A stretch of 12,870 nt of DNA from JBOHPP01 sp050731755 (GTDB lineage: Bacteria > Methylomirabilota > Methylomirabilia > Rokubacteriales > CSP1-6). The stretch lies in assembly GCA_050731755.1 (NCBI GenBank), contig JBOHPP010000193.1:1-12870 (forward strand), read 5' to 3'. The translations under genes and the position numbers were made by a program. Position 1 is the first letter of the stretch, and each line of letters opens with the position of its first letter. Below, in pieces: positions 1-5,963 of the stretch. The notes beneath the pieces are model-generated. The model searched no databases. It was not told the origin of the DNA and saw only the letters and a program-made list of their open reading frames with translations.

Positions 1-2
1 CC

Positions 3-53
3 GACACCCCCCATCCGTCGACGGTCTACCCCGACTCGGGAGGCCCGGCATGA
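3..53 (+). pseudogene. Possible truncated amidohydrolase tail ending at window start
   Basis: The frame beginning at base 3 reads DTPHPSTVYPDSGGPA and stops at TGA 51-53, overlapping the following ATG. The DxPH pattern followed by a proline a few residues later resembles the strand-8 Asp motif of amidohydrolase-2 proteins. In those proteins about 50-70 further residues normally follow; here the frame ends at once. Only 16 codons are visible, so this is a weak call. It could equally be an unrelated gene end. Confidence 0.25.
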
Positions 54-352
54 CGCGAAAAGAGTTCGTCGCGCTAATCGCGGCTGTGGTGAGCGGCGGT
101 TCGTACGTCTACGGGGGTTATCAGGATCTGGACGATGTGGCTCGCTCCCAGGCGCGCGAGCTGGATCGAACCAAGCGCGGGGCGATGCTCCAGCAGGTCC
201 AGCGGTTGATGCACGAGCGTGTCATGTTCGGGCCGATCTGGCGGTACACGTTTCTCAACGGTACTGGCCCCGGGGTGGCGGACGCGCGGTTCACCGCCAT
301 CGCCGGCTTTCCGTACACCGCCCCCTACGAGGAGATCCGCCTCAGCCGGTGA
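50..352 (+). CDS. C-terminal fragment of peptide/oligopeptide ABC transporter substrate-binding protein (family 5)
   Basis: Encodes 100 residues that match only the last part of the SBP_bac_5 (DppA/OppA-like) periplasmic binding proteins. The recognisable elements are a YGGYQDLDD segment, the helix ELDRTKRGAMLQQVQRLMHERVMFGPIW, and the closing APYEEIRL. Full-length members are about 500-550 residues, so four fifths is missing. No signal peptide is present. The ATG at 50 has GGGAGG at 38-43 and overlaps the TGA (51-53) of a different open frame in an ATGA junction, so it may be a real start. The same frame is also open to the window edge (from base 2), but those extra codons do not look like this family. 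It is either a decayed remnant or the 3' end of a frameshifted gene. A fragment this short should not bind substrate. Its stop overlaps the next gene. Family assignment is fairly sure; intactness is doubtful. Confidence 0.6.
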   Translation: MTRKEFVALIAAVVSGGSYVYGGYQDLDDVARSQARELDRTKRGAMLQQVQRLMHERVMFGPIWRYTFLNGTGPGVADARFTAIAGFPYTAPYEEIRLSR

Positions 353-624
353 TGGACGCTCGTCCCCCCATCGACGCGATCAGGCGAGTCGTGGAGCTGC
401 TGGAGGCGGGACAGTGGCAGCAGGCTCACGAGATCGTCCAGAAGGACGAATCCACGCTGGCCGCGTGGCTCCACGGCATCGTGCACACGCTCGAGGGCGA
501 TCTCGACAATGCACAGTACTGGTACCGGCGAGCGGGCCGCCCCTTCGACGGCCGGGACGCCGTTCAGACGGAGATCGCCGCCGCCCGGCAGTCCGTACAC
601 GGCAGGGCCGCCGGAACCAGTTAG
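349..624 (+). CDS. Small TPR-like protein, function unknown
   Basis: A 91-residue soluble protein without signal peptide or membrane segment. It contains two helical pairs, VVELLEAGQWQQAHEIVQ and LHGIVHTLEGDLDNAQYWYRRAG, that read like one and a half tetratricopeptide repeats (bulky residue, small residue, Asp-Asn-Ala-x-Tyr-Trp-Tyr). Short proteins of this type with a WLHGI...LEGDLDNA..WY core occur in several proteobacteria and are generally annotated hypothetical. Start is GTG 349 (overlapping the upstream TGA by GTGA) or ATG 352 (TGATG); both imply translational coupling to the binding-protein fragment. The stop lies only 14 nt from the convergent stop of the aldo/keto reductase, and the gap holds a short T-rich stretch but no clear hairpin. 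A protein-binding role is inferred from fold only. Confidence 0.6.
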   Translation: MMDARPPIDAIRRVVELLEAGQWQQAHEIVQKDESTLAAWLHGIVHTLEGDLDNAQYWYRRAGRPFDGRDAVQTEIAAARQSVHGRAAGTS

Positions 625-638
625 GCCGCTCCGTTTCT

Positions 639-1622
639 TTACGCGATCTCGCGCCAGAGCGCCTGCAGCCGGCTGAGCGCCTCGGCTGGCAGCGGGCCGC
701 GAGCCACCGCCGCAGCGGCGGTCTCGAGTTGCTCGAGGCTCGAGTAGCCCACCAGGACCGTGGACACCGCGTCGTGGCTCACGACGAAGCGTAGCGCGGC
801 CTCGATGAGGCTCTCGGCGTGCCCGTCGCGGACCAGCGCCTGCAGCCTTTCGGCCTGGGCCACGTCGGCCGCGTACTCCGGGCCAGAAGCGATCGGCTCG
901 ACGGCCGGCGCCGCCACGGGATGGCGGGCGACCGTCGCGCTGAGGGCGCCGGCGGCGAGGGCGCGAATGCCGATGACGCCCACGCGATGCCCGCGCGCGC
1001 CATCCAGGAGGCGCCCGAAGTCCTGGCCGGCCAGACCCGGCGGGGCCGTGAGGCCGGCGCTCGGGTTGAGGAGGTTGTAGCACACCTGGGCGGTGTCGAT
1101 CTTGCCGCTGCCGAGAACGTGGTGAAGCGCGACCGTTTCCCCCAGCGCGGTGATCCCCCAGAAGCGCACCTCCCCCTGGCGCTGGAGGGCCTGCATCGCG
1201 GCGGCGACGTCATCGAGGACGTCCTTGAGGGCCACCGTCCCTCGCGCTCGCTCCAGCGCGATGGGGTTGTGAAGCTGCAGGAGGTCGACGCGCTCGAGCC
1301 CGAGCCGCCCGAGGCTCGCCTCCAGGGAGCGGCCCACCGCGCCGCGGATGTCGGCGAGATCGGCGGGCGCCAGGCGCACCTTCGTCCCGACCAGCGGCGA
1401 CACCCGGAGCGCCTTGAGGGCCTGGCCCAGGTGGCGCTCCGAGAGCCCGTCGCCGTAGGACGGCGCGGTGTCGAAGTAATTGATGCCCAGCTCGAGCGCG
1501 CGCGCCACGGCGCGTTCGCGGTCGGCAGGCGAGCTGCGGACCATGAGCCCGCCCACGTTGCCACAGCCGAACCCCAATGCTGCGACCTGAAGACCCGTGC
1601 GTCCGAGGAGCCGAGAGTCCAT
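639..1622 (-). CDS. Aldo/keto reductase family oxidoreductase
   Basis: A 327-residue NAD(P)H-dependent cytosolic oxidoreductase with a TIM-barrel fold. The family tetrad is complete: D51 (YFDTAPSYG), Y56, K81 (VGTKVRL) and H118 (LLQLHNP). The N-terminal LLGRTGLQVAALGFGCGNVGG and the C-terminal VSTVLVGYSSLEQLE stretch, which contributes to cofactor binding, fit the family, and length is normal. The start at 1622 is chosen because the homology begins at its MDSRLLGRTGL and GAGGG lies about 7 nt upstream; the frame stays open further upstream only by reading through the preceding gene out of frame. It follows the amidohydrolase stop by 8 nt, so it is the last gene of the minus-strand operon. It probably reduces a carbonyl product of the pathway, but the substrate cannot be read from sequence. 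L-galactose dehydrogenase-like or general AKR are both possible. Confidence 0.9.
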   Translation of the reverse strand: MDSRLLGRTGLQVAALGFGCGNVGGLMVRSSPADRERAVARALELGINYFDTAPSYGDGLSERHLGQALKALRVSPLVGTKVRLAPADLADIRGAVGRSLEASLGRLGLERVDLLQLHNPIALERARGTVALKDVLDDVAAAMQALQRQGEVRFWGITALGETVALHHVLGSGKIDTAQVCYNLLNPSAGLTAPPGLAGQDFGRLLDGARGHRVGVIGIRALAAGALSATVARHPVAAPAVEPIASGPEYAADVAQAERLQALVRDGHAESLIEAALRFVVSHDAVSTVLVGYSSLEQLETAAAAVARGPLPAEALSRLQALWREIA

Positions 1623-1630
1623 TGTGTCCC

Positions 1631-2644
1631 TCACCCGAGTTTGAGACGGAGCAGCCGGCGCGCGTTGCCTTCGTAAATCTTCACCTTGTCCTCCGGGGTG
1701 GCTCGCATCCGGTCCATGGCGGCGATCGTGTCGCGGATGAAACCCGGGCCCTTCTCGGGGTCGAACGGCATGTCGGTGCCGAACAGGATCCGGTCGGCGC
1801 CAAAGAAGTCCAGGCCCGATTCCATGGCGGGCCAGGCGCCGAACAGCGCCGTGTCGCCGTAGAACATCCTGAAGTAGTCGATGGGACGTTTCGTGAGGCG
1901 GGTCAACGCCCCGGCGTCCTCGGCGTCGTCGCTCCGGGAGCCAAGCTGATCGAGGCCGCCCCCGACCCGACCGGCGCAGAAGGGGATCATGGCGCCCATG
2001 TGGTGCGTGATGATCACGACGTCGGGATGGCGGTCGAAGAGGCCCGAGAAGACCAGGCGCCCCATGGCGATGGAGGTCTCGTACGGCCAGCCGAAGGCCC
2101 ACCAGAGGTCGTACTTCGAGCGCGGCTCGCCGGCGTAGTCCGGGGCCGTCGCCGGGCGGGCCGGATGCAGCCAGACGGGCAGCCCCCGCTGGGCCAGGCG
2201 CTCGAACACCTGAAGATGCTCGGGCCGGTCCAGGGGGCGGCCGTTGACGTTGCTGAAGACCTGCACGCCCGTCGCCCCCAGGTGGTCGAGGGCGCGGTCG
2301 ATCTCGCCGAGCGCCGCGTCGGGGTTGTTCATGGGTAACGAGGCCACGAAGCCGGGGAACCGATCGGGGTGCTTGGCCACCAGCGCCGCCATCTCGTCGT
2401 TGGCCAGCCGTGCAAGGTCGAGGCTCTGTCCCCGTCCGCCCACGAGCTCGATCGGCGGGTTGGCCAGCGTCAACACCTGCCGGTAGCCCTCGTAGCGGTC
2501 CATGATCTGAAGCCTGAGATCGACATCGATGAGGACGGGGATGCCCGACATCCGCTTCTGCAGGGCCAGACCCGGCGGCGCTACCGCGAGCATGCGATCG
2601 AAGTACTTGCGGGGCAGGATATGGGGGAAGACGTCGATTTTCAT
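1631..2644 (-). CDS. Amidohydrolase-2 / ACMSD-like metal-dependent decarboxylase or hydrolase
   Basis: A 337-residue TIM-barrel protein of the amidohydrolase superfamily branch that includes aminocarboxymuconate-semialdehyde, gamma-resorcylate and 5-carboxyvanillate decarboxylases. Visible active-site elements are H8 (start of barrel strand 1, in DVFPH), H160 (VWLHPARP), H214/H215 (ITHHMGAM) and D291 (FGTDMP). The usual strand-1 HxH is FxH here (F6-P7-H8), so one metal-ligand His is missing. That variant recurs in uncharacterised members and may change metal binding. Start 2644 is preferred: its ATG overlaps the TGA of the upstream TRAP remnant (ATGA). An in-frame ATG three codons earlier (2653) lacks a ribosome binding site. 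A TRAP remnant and a UbiD decarboxylase lie upstream and an AKR downstream, suggesting an aromatic or cyclic carboxylate pathway. Whether it decarboxylates or hydrolyses is not certain. Confidence 0.85.
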   Translation of the reverse strand: MKIDVFPHILPRKYFDRMLAVAPPGLALQKRMSGIPVLIDVDLRLQIMDRYEGYRQVLTLANPPIELVGGRGQSLDLARLANDEMAALVAKHPDRFPGFVASLPMNNPDAALGEIDRALDHLGATGVQVFSNVNGRPLDRPEHLQVFERLAQRGLPVWLHPARPATAPDYAGEPRSKYDLWWAFGWPYETSIAMGRLVFSGLFDRHPDVVIITHHMGAMIPFCAGRVGGGLDQLGSRSDDAEDAGALTRLTKRPIDYFRMFYGDTALFGAWPAMESGLDFFGADRILFGTDMPFDPEKGPGFIRDTIAAMDRMRATPEDKVKIYEGNARRLLRLKLG

Positions 2645-3093
2645 GCCGTCCATTCGACGGCTACGAACAGGGCGCCTAGCCCGAGACCCAGCGCGTCGGC
2701 GACCAGCACGGGCAGCGCCGGCGTCGGCGGCATGATGAGAAACGCCGCCGCCGCCCAGGTCCAGGCCCGCCGCCCCCAACCGAGCGGCCGGAACAGATAC
2801 CCCGCGCAGCCGATCCCCAGCAGCACGACGCCTGCCGACGCGGTGAAAAACGTCAGGATGATCTCGACCGCCGTTCCCACGAAGATCAGCGCCGGATGGA
2901 AGACGAACACAAACGGCACGATGTAGGCCACGATGTCGAGCCGCATGCCCGTCCAGCCCGTGGTCCAGAAGTCCGCCTTGGCGATGGCCGCGGCCGCATA
3001 GGTGGCCAGGCAATCGGGCGGCGTGAGGTCAGGGCCACCGTGCCCAGGGCGACCAGCGCGGCCCCGGCGATCGATCGCGTCGTCATCGCTCAC
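2641..3093 (-). pseudogene. TRAP transporter remnant: signal peptide start joined to C-terminus of fused permease
   Basis: Two unrelated pieces meet near 3024-3030. The 5' piece starts at ATG 3086 behind AGGAAG (3093-3098, spacing 6) and encodes a typical signal peptide, MTTRSIAGAALVALGTVAL, as expected for a periplasmic solute-binding protein. That frame ends after 66 codons in junk. The 3' piece, in another frame open from GTG 3093, resembles the C-terminus of the 4TM/12TM fused TRAP permease: LTPPDCLATYAAAAIAKADF, then GWTGMRLDIVAYIVPFVFVFHPAL and two or three further hydrophobic segments. Full permeases exceed 600 residues; about 128 remain. Order and spacing fit an ancestral binding protein-permease pair from which the middle was deleted with loss of frame. 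The TGA still overlaps the amidohydrolase ATG. No functional transporter can result. Confidence 0.75.
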
Positions 3094-3096
3094 TTC

Positions 3097-4638
3097 CTAG
3101 TTGTCGAGCGCCCAGAGCCGGGGCGGCTCGCCGGCGAACCCGAGCTGTCGCCAGCGGGCGGCCACCTGCTCGTAGGTGGCGCGCCGCACCTTCGTCCGCC
3201 GGGAGAACTGCTTGAGATAGCGGTGCTCCATGCAGGCGTTGACCAGCGCCTTGGAGCCGTACGGCCGCTCCTCCGGCGGGTTCTGAGTCGGGTCCAGCCA
3301 CGTCGACCACGTCTGGCGCAGGATGTCGATGTCCTCCACCGGATTGCAGCGGGTGGACATGGCCCACACGACCTGGTTCATGTTCGAGGGATCCACGTCG
3401 TCGTCCACGGCGATGATCCATTTCGAGAAGTAGGCGCCGCCCGGACACTGGGCGGCGAGGGCGAGCGCCTGGGGCGCGTGACCGGCGTACCGTTGCTCCA
3501 GGGAGATCACCGTCATGGCGAAGCCGCCGGCGGCGGCCGGATGCGCGTAGACGCCGCGGATGCCGGGCACCCCCAGTTTGTCGAGGTCGTTCCAGATGCG
3601 GGCCGAGCGCGCCACGGAATAGAGCAGCGCGCACTCGTTGGCCGGAAAATCGGCCATGAGAGCGTGGGTCAGAATCGGATTGTCTCGATAGTGCACCGCC
3701 TTGATCTGCACCAGGAACGCGAAGTCTTCCGGCCGGCCGTAATAGCCCGTGAACTCGCCGAACGGGCCCTCGAGCTTCTGCGAGTTGGGCGGGATGACGC
3801 CCTCGGCCACGATCTCGGCGTGCGCGGGGTAGTAGAGGCTGGTCGCGGCGGCCTTCACCAGCTCCACCGGGCGCCCCATCATGCCCCCGATGTAGTCCAG
3901 CTCGGACACGGTCTTGGGGAAGGTCTGCGAGGCGACGATGAACATGGCGGGGTCGATGCCCCAGCACATCACCACCTCGCAGGATTCCCCGCGGCTCCAG
4001 TAGCGCTCGATGTGGAGCCGCGCATCCTTGCCCGGGGAGAGATACAGCCCGACCTCGTCCTGGCCCTGGACCATCTGGCGGTAGCAGCCCACGTTGAGCC
4101 AGCCGCCATCGGGATCGCGCGTGATGATGGCGTCACAGGTGCCGATGTACTCGCCGCCGTCACCCCCCCAGTGGCGCGCGGCGGGGAAGCCGCGGATGTC
4201 CACCTTGTCGTCGCGCATGCCGTTTTCATTGACCGGCGCGCCCTCGCCCTCGACGACGACAGGCGCGATCGGCTGGGTGAGCTTCGTCTTGCAGCGTCGG
4301 ATCAGCTCCATGACGCCAAGCCCGGTCGGCTCGCCGATGGCCAGCGCGAAGCGGTCCACGCTCGAGCCCAGGGGGTTCCACAGCGCCCGGAACCCGCGCG
4401 GCGACTCCGTGATGTTCTCGAAGAGCAGCGCTGGCGCCCCGATCGTCTGGTGCGCCATGTAGGTGATGGCCCCCATCTCCTCGTTGCGGCTCACCGGCTC
4501 GGTGATCCGCTTGAGCTGACCGATCCGCTCCGCCGCGGCGATCCACTCGCGCAGGTCCCGGGGCGCGCGGCCCGCATCAACCGGCGTGGGCCGGCCCTGC
4601 GCGTTCGCGCTCATCGGTCCGACGGCCATCTCCTCCAT
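3097..4638 (-). CDS. UbiD family decarboxylase (prenylated-FMN dependent)
   Basis: A 513-residue cytosolic enzyme of the UbiD/Fdc family, which reversibly decarboxylates unsaturated or aromatic acids with prenyl-FMN and a divalent metal. Relative to fungal Fdc1, I can align N182 and R187 (WLNVGCYR), E259 (GRPVELVKA), and the pair E290/E295 in EGPFGEF, giving the complete catalytic Glu-Arg-Glu set. Length is usual. The start is set at 4638 because GGGAGG lies 6 nt upstream (4645-4650). An in-frame ATG at 4710 has no ribosome binding site and would add 24 atypical residues; one at 4614 is also in frame. First gene of the operon: the TRAP-remnant ATG follows 10 nt after its stop. The cofactor-making UbiX partner is not in this window. 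The operon suggests catabolism rather than ubiquinone synthesis; the exact substrate is unknown. Confidence 0.93.
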   Translation of the reverse strand: MEEMAVGPMSANAQGRPTPVDAGRAPRDLREWIAAAERIGQLKRITEPVSRNEEMGAITYMAHQTIGAPALLFENITESPRGFRALWNPLGSSVDRFALAIGEPTGLGVMELIRRCKTKLTQPIAPVVVEGEGAPVNENGMRDDKVDIRGFPAARHWGGDGGEYIGTCDAIITRDPDGGWLNVGCYRQMVQGQDEVGLYLSPGKDARLHIERYWSRGESCEVVMCWGIDPAMFIVASQTFPKTVSELDYIGGMMGRPVELVKAAATSLYYPAHAEIVAEGVIPPNSQKLEGPFGEFTGYYGRPEDFAFLVQIKAVHYRDNPILTHALMADFPANECALLYSVARSARIWNDLDKLGVPGIRGVYAHPAAAGGFAMTVISLEQRYAGHAPQALALAAQCPGGAYFSKWIIAVDDDVDPSNMNQVVWAMSTRCNPVEDIDILRQTWSTWLDPTQNPPEERPYGSKALVNACMEHRYLKQFSRRTKVRRATYEQVAARWRQLGFAGEPPRLWALDN

Positions 4639-4644
4639 CGCCGG

Positions 4645-4650
4645 CCTCCC
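4645..4650 (-). promoter_or_regulatory. Ribosome binding site deciding the UbiD start
   Basis: GGGAGG on the minus strand sits 6 nt before ATG 4638. The alternative ATG at 4710 is preceded by a pyrimidine-rich stretch without any such site. Confidence 0.6.
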
Positions 4651-4730
4651 GCTACGCCGCGGCTCGAATACCGCCCGAGCGCCCGGCGTCGAAGTATCGT
4701 GAGGGGCCATTCTAGGCCAGGAGGATAGGG

Positions 4731-5078
4731 ATGAAAACCGCGTTCGTCTTCGCCGGTGTGCTGGCCGCCGCCCTGGCGCTCGCTCCCGGTCAAGCCCTGG
4801 CGTGGTCGAGCCACGGTGGACCTGGTCCCAGCGTCTTTCCCCGACCCGTCGACCCCTGGCGCCACTGGGGCCATCACCACTTCCACCACCATCCGGGGTT
4901 CACCAAGCCGGGGTTCACCAAGCCGGGGTTCAGCCAGCCAGGCTTCCATCACCCGGGCTTCACCGTGATCGTGCCACCCCGTGGCCACCATGTGGTCCCA
5001 CCGGTGTGGATCCCGGGGGCGTGGGCCTGGAACGGCGCTGTCTGGGTGTGGGTGCCCGGGCACTGGGCCCGCTTCTAG
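4731..5078 (+). CDS. Secreted His-rich YXWGXW-type repeat protein
   Basis: A 115-residue small exported protein. Residues 1-24 form a signal peptide (KTAFVFAGVLAAALALAP, cleavage near ALA-WSS). Then come a Pro/His-rich stretch with the cluster GHHHFHHH (residues about 47-54), five tandem pentapeptides of the form PGF-x-x, and a C-terminal tryptophan-rich module (VWIPGAWAWNGAVWVWVPGHW) of the kind seen in YXWGXW repeat proteins. The function of that family is unknown. AGGAGG ends 6 nt before ATG 4731. It is divergent from the UbiD gene (92 nt between starts) and ends 4 nt before the convergent VOC gene. The His cluster could bind metal and the Trp module could bind cell wall or polymer; both are guesses. 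No Cys lipobox, so probably soluble in the periplasm or released. Confidence 0.8.
   Translation: MKTAFVFAGVLAAALALAPGQALAWSSHGGPGPSVFPRPVDPWRHWGHHHFHHHPGFTKPGFTKPGFSQPGFHHPGFTVIVPPRGHHVVPPVWIPGAWAWNGAVWVWVPGHWARF
4893..4967 (+). repeat. Five tandem 15-bp in-frame repeats (PGFxx)
   Basis: Consensus CCGGGGTTCACCAAG. Units 1 and 2 (4893-4922) are identical; units 3-5 diverge (PGFSQ, PGFHH, PGFTV). The length is a multiple of three, so copy-number change keeps the frame. Confidence 0.85.
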
Positions 5079-5082
5079 CGGC

Positions 5083-5463
5083 TCAGCGCGGCTTGAGCTC
5101 GATCCGGTAGCCGTCGGGATCGCGGATATAGAGCGAAGGCCCCTGCCCGTAGGCACCCCGGCGATCCACGACATCGCCGTCGACCGCCACGCCCTGCCGC
5201 GCCAGGGCTGCGGCAACCTCCTTCAGATCAGCGCAGCGGATGGACAGGCAGAAGTGGTCGAAGCCCTCGCGGGGCCCGGCGTCGGCCGCGGGCAGGAGGT
5301 CGATCAATTGCTCGCCGAAGCGCAGCTGCACGAGCGAGATCTTCTCGTTGACGTGGTCGAGGGTACAGCCGAGCCGCTCAACGTAGAAGCGCTGTGACAC
5401 CGCCTGGTCGCGCACCCGAAGGACGATGTGGTCGAGTCCCAACGGCGTGAACGGTGTCGTCAT
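5083..5463 (-). CDS. VOC (glyoxalase/bleomycin-resistance fold) family protein
   Basis: A 126-residue cytosolic protein with the paired beta-alpha-beta-beta-beta modules of the vicinal oxygen chelate superfamily. Likely metal ligands are H12 (GLDHIVLRV), D55 (LIDLLP, where Glu is common), H70 (FDHFCLSI) and E122 (DPDGYRIELK). The closing SLYIRDPDGYRIELK is the usual family signature. Members include glyoxalases, epimerases, extradiol dioxygenases and antibiotic-binding proteins; nothing here picks one. Start 5463 has GGAGGG 8 nt upstream. It faces the YXWGXW gene tail to tail with a 4-nt gap and lies downstream of the lipoprotein gene on the same strand, 114 nt apart, so it may be transcribed with it or separately. 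Confidence 0.9.
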   Translation of the reverse strand: MTTPFTPLGLDHIVLRVRDQAVSQRFYVERLGCTLDHVNEKISLVQLRFGEQLIDLLPAADAGPREGFDHFCLSIRCADLKEVAAALARQGVAVDGDVVDRRGAYGQGPSLYIRDPDGYRIELKPR

Positions 5464-5549
5464 CCCGCGAGCCCTCCGCCTTCACCACACCTGGGAGCGC
5501 GGTGGCGAGGCGGAGTCTGGCACAGGCGCCGGCGCGCGACAAGGCCCGC

Positions 5550-5559
5550 CCCCGCGGGG
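5550..5559 (-). terminator. Weak GC palindrome after lipoprotein gene
   Basis: CCCCGCGGGG lies 18 nt beyond the lipoprotein stop. The stem is short and there is no T-run, so a terminator role is only possible. Confidence 0.2.
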
Positions 5560-5577
5560 CTCAGGAAGCTCGCGGCA

Positions 5578-5781
5578 TCAGGGCGCTTCCGTGGGCTCCG
5601 GTGGAAGCGCTCGGCGCTCCGGCGCGGCACTTGACGCGTCGACCACATGGCCGACGTCTCCCTTGACGATGAAGTGTTTCTGCGTCGTCGGCATGTCCAC
5701 TTCGATCGGTTTCTTGCTGTGAGCGCTGCAGGCGGAAAAGAACAGGACGGCGGCGAGCGAGGCATCCCACAGTCGCGACAT
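5578..5781 (-). CDS. Small putative lipoprotein, unknown function
   Basis: 67 residues. MSRLWDASLAAVLFFSACS is a short lipoprotein signal with C18 as the likely lipidated cysteine. The lipobox FSAC is imperfect because Phe replaces Leu at -3. The mature part is about 50 residues and holds a TTQKHFIVKGDVGHVVDASS segment followed by a Pro/Glu-rich tail. The KHFIVKGDVxxVD phrase looks like a single beta-hairpin; I do not recognise a family, though copper-binding and efflux accessory lipoproteins can contain similar short segments. GGGAGG stands 5 nt before ATG 5781, which supports a real gene despite its size. A GC palindrome (CCCCGCGGGG, 5550-5559) follows the stop. Confidence 0.6.
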   Translation of the reverse strand: MSRLWDASLAAVLFFSACSAHSKKPIEVDMPTTQKHFIVKGDVGHVVDASSAAPERRALPPEPTEAP

Positions 5782-5858
5782 ATGCGCCTCCCGTTCGGTG
5801 ACGGGTCCCCCTGAGGTGCCGGGATAGTGGTCTCGAGCCGGGAGGGAGTCAATAGGCT

Positions 5859-5879
5859 CCCAGGTCTAGTGGACCTGGG
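5859..5879. other. Perfect 8-bp stem hairpin
   Basis: CCCAGGTC (5859-5866) and GACCTGGG (5872-5879) are exact reverse complements with a 5-nt loop. The hairpin lies in the 182-nt gap between the lipoprotein gene and the secreted unknown gene, 78 nt upstream of the lipoprotein start. No T-run follows on either strand, so it is not a standard terminator; an operator or mRNA leader structure is possible. Confidence 0.5.
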
Positions 5880-5889
5880 CAGAAAGGAA

Positions 5890-5927
5890 CCGGCCGCCCC
5901 CGCGGTGGGACCCGCGAGCGCGGCCGG
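5890..5927 (-). terminator. GC-rich nested hairpin, candidate terminator of the secreted unknown gene
   Basis: CCGGCCGC (5890-5897) pairs with GCGGCCGG (5920-5927), and inside it CGCGG (5901-5905) pairs with CCGCG (5912-5916). On the minus strand the stem is followed by TTCCTTTCT, a modest T-rich tract. It begins 37 nt after the stop of the secreted unknown gene, which fits a rho-independent terminator. Confidence 0.55.
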
Positions 5928-5963
5928 CGTCAGACTGGAGCTCGACTGCCGGGCAGTGAAGCG

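Noticed and set aside
1623..2102. Upstream extension of the aldo/keto reductase frame to 2102
   Set aside because: The added 160 residues are the amidohydrolase gene read out of frame. The reductase homology and ribosome site begin at 1622.
4639..4710. Longer UbiD start at ATG 4710
   Set aside because: No ribosome binding site, and the extra residues are unlike the family; ATG 4638 has GGGAGG at ideal spacing.
2896..4728. 610-codon open frame on the plus strand opposite the UbiD gene
   Set aside because: Long antisense frames are expected in GC-rich coding DNA. The translation is Arg/Gly/His/Pro-rich without domain features, whereas the minus frame is a clear UbiD enzyme.
4908..4967. CRISPR-like short repeats
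   Set aside because: The 15-bp units are contiguous without spacers and encode PGFxx in frame, so they are a protein repeat.
5460..5852. 130-codon minus-strand frame overlapping the lipoprotein gene
   Set aside because: No ribosome site matching its start, Arg/Pro-rich translation; the 67-residue frame has a strong ribosome site and a lipoprotein signal.
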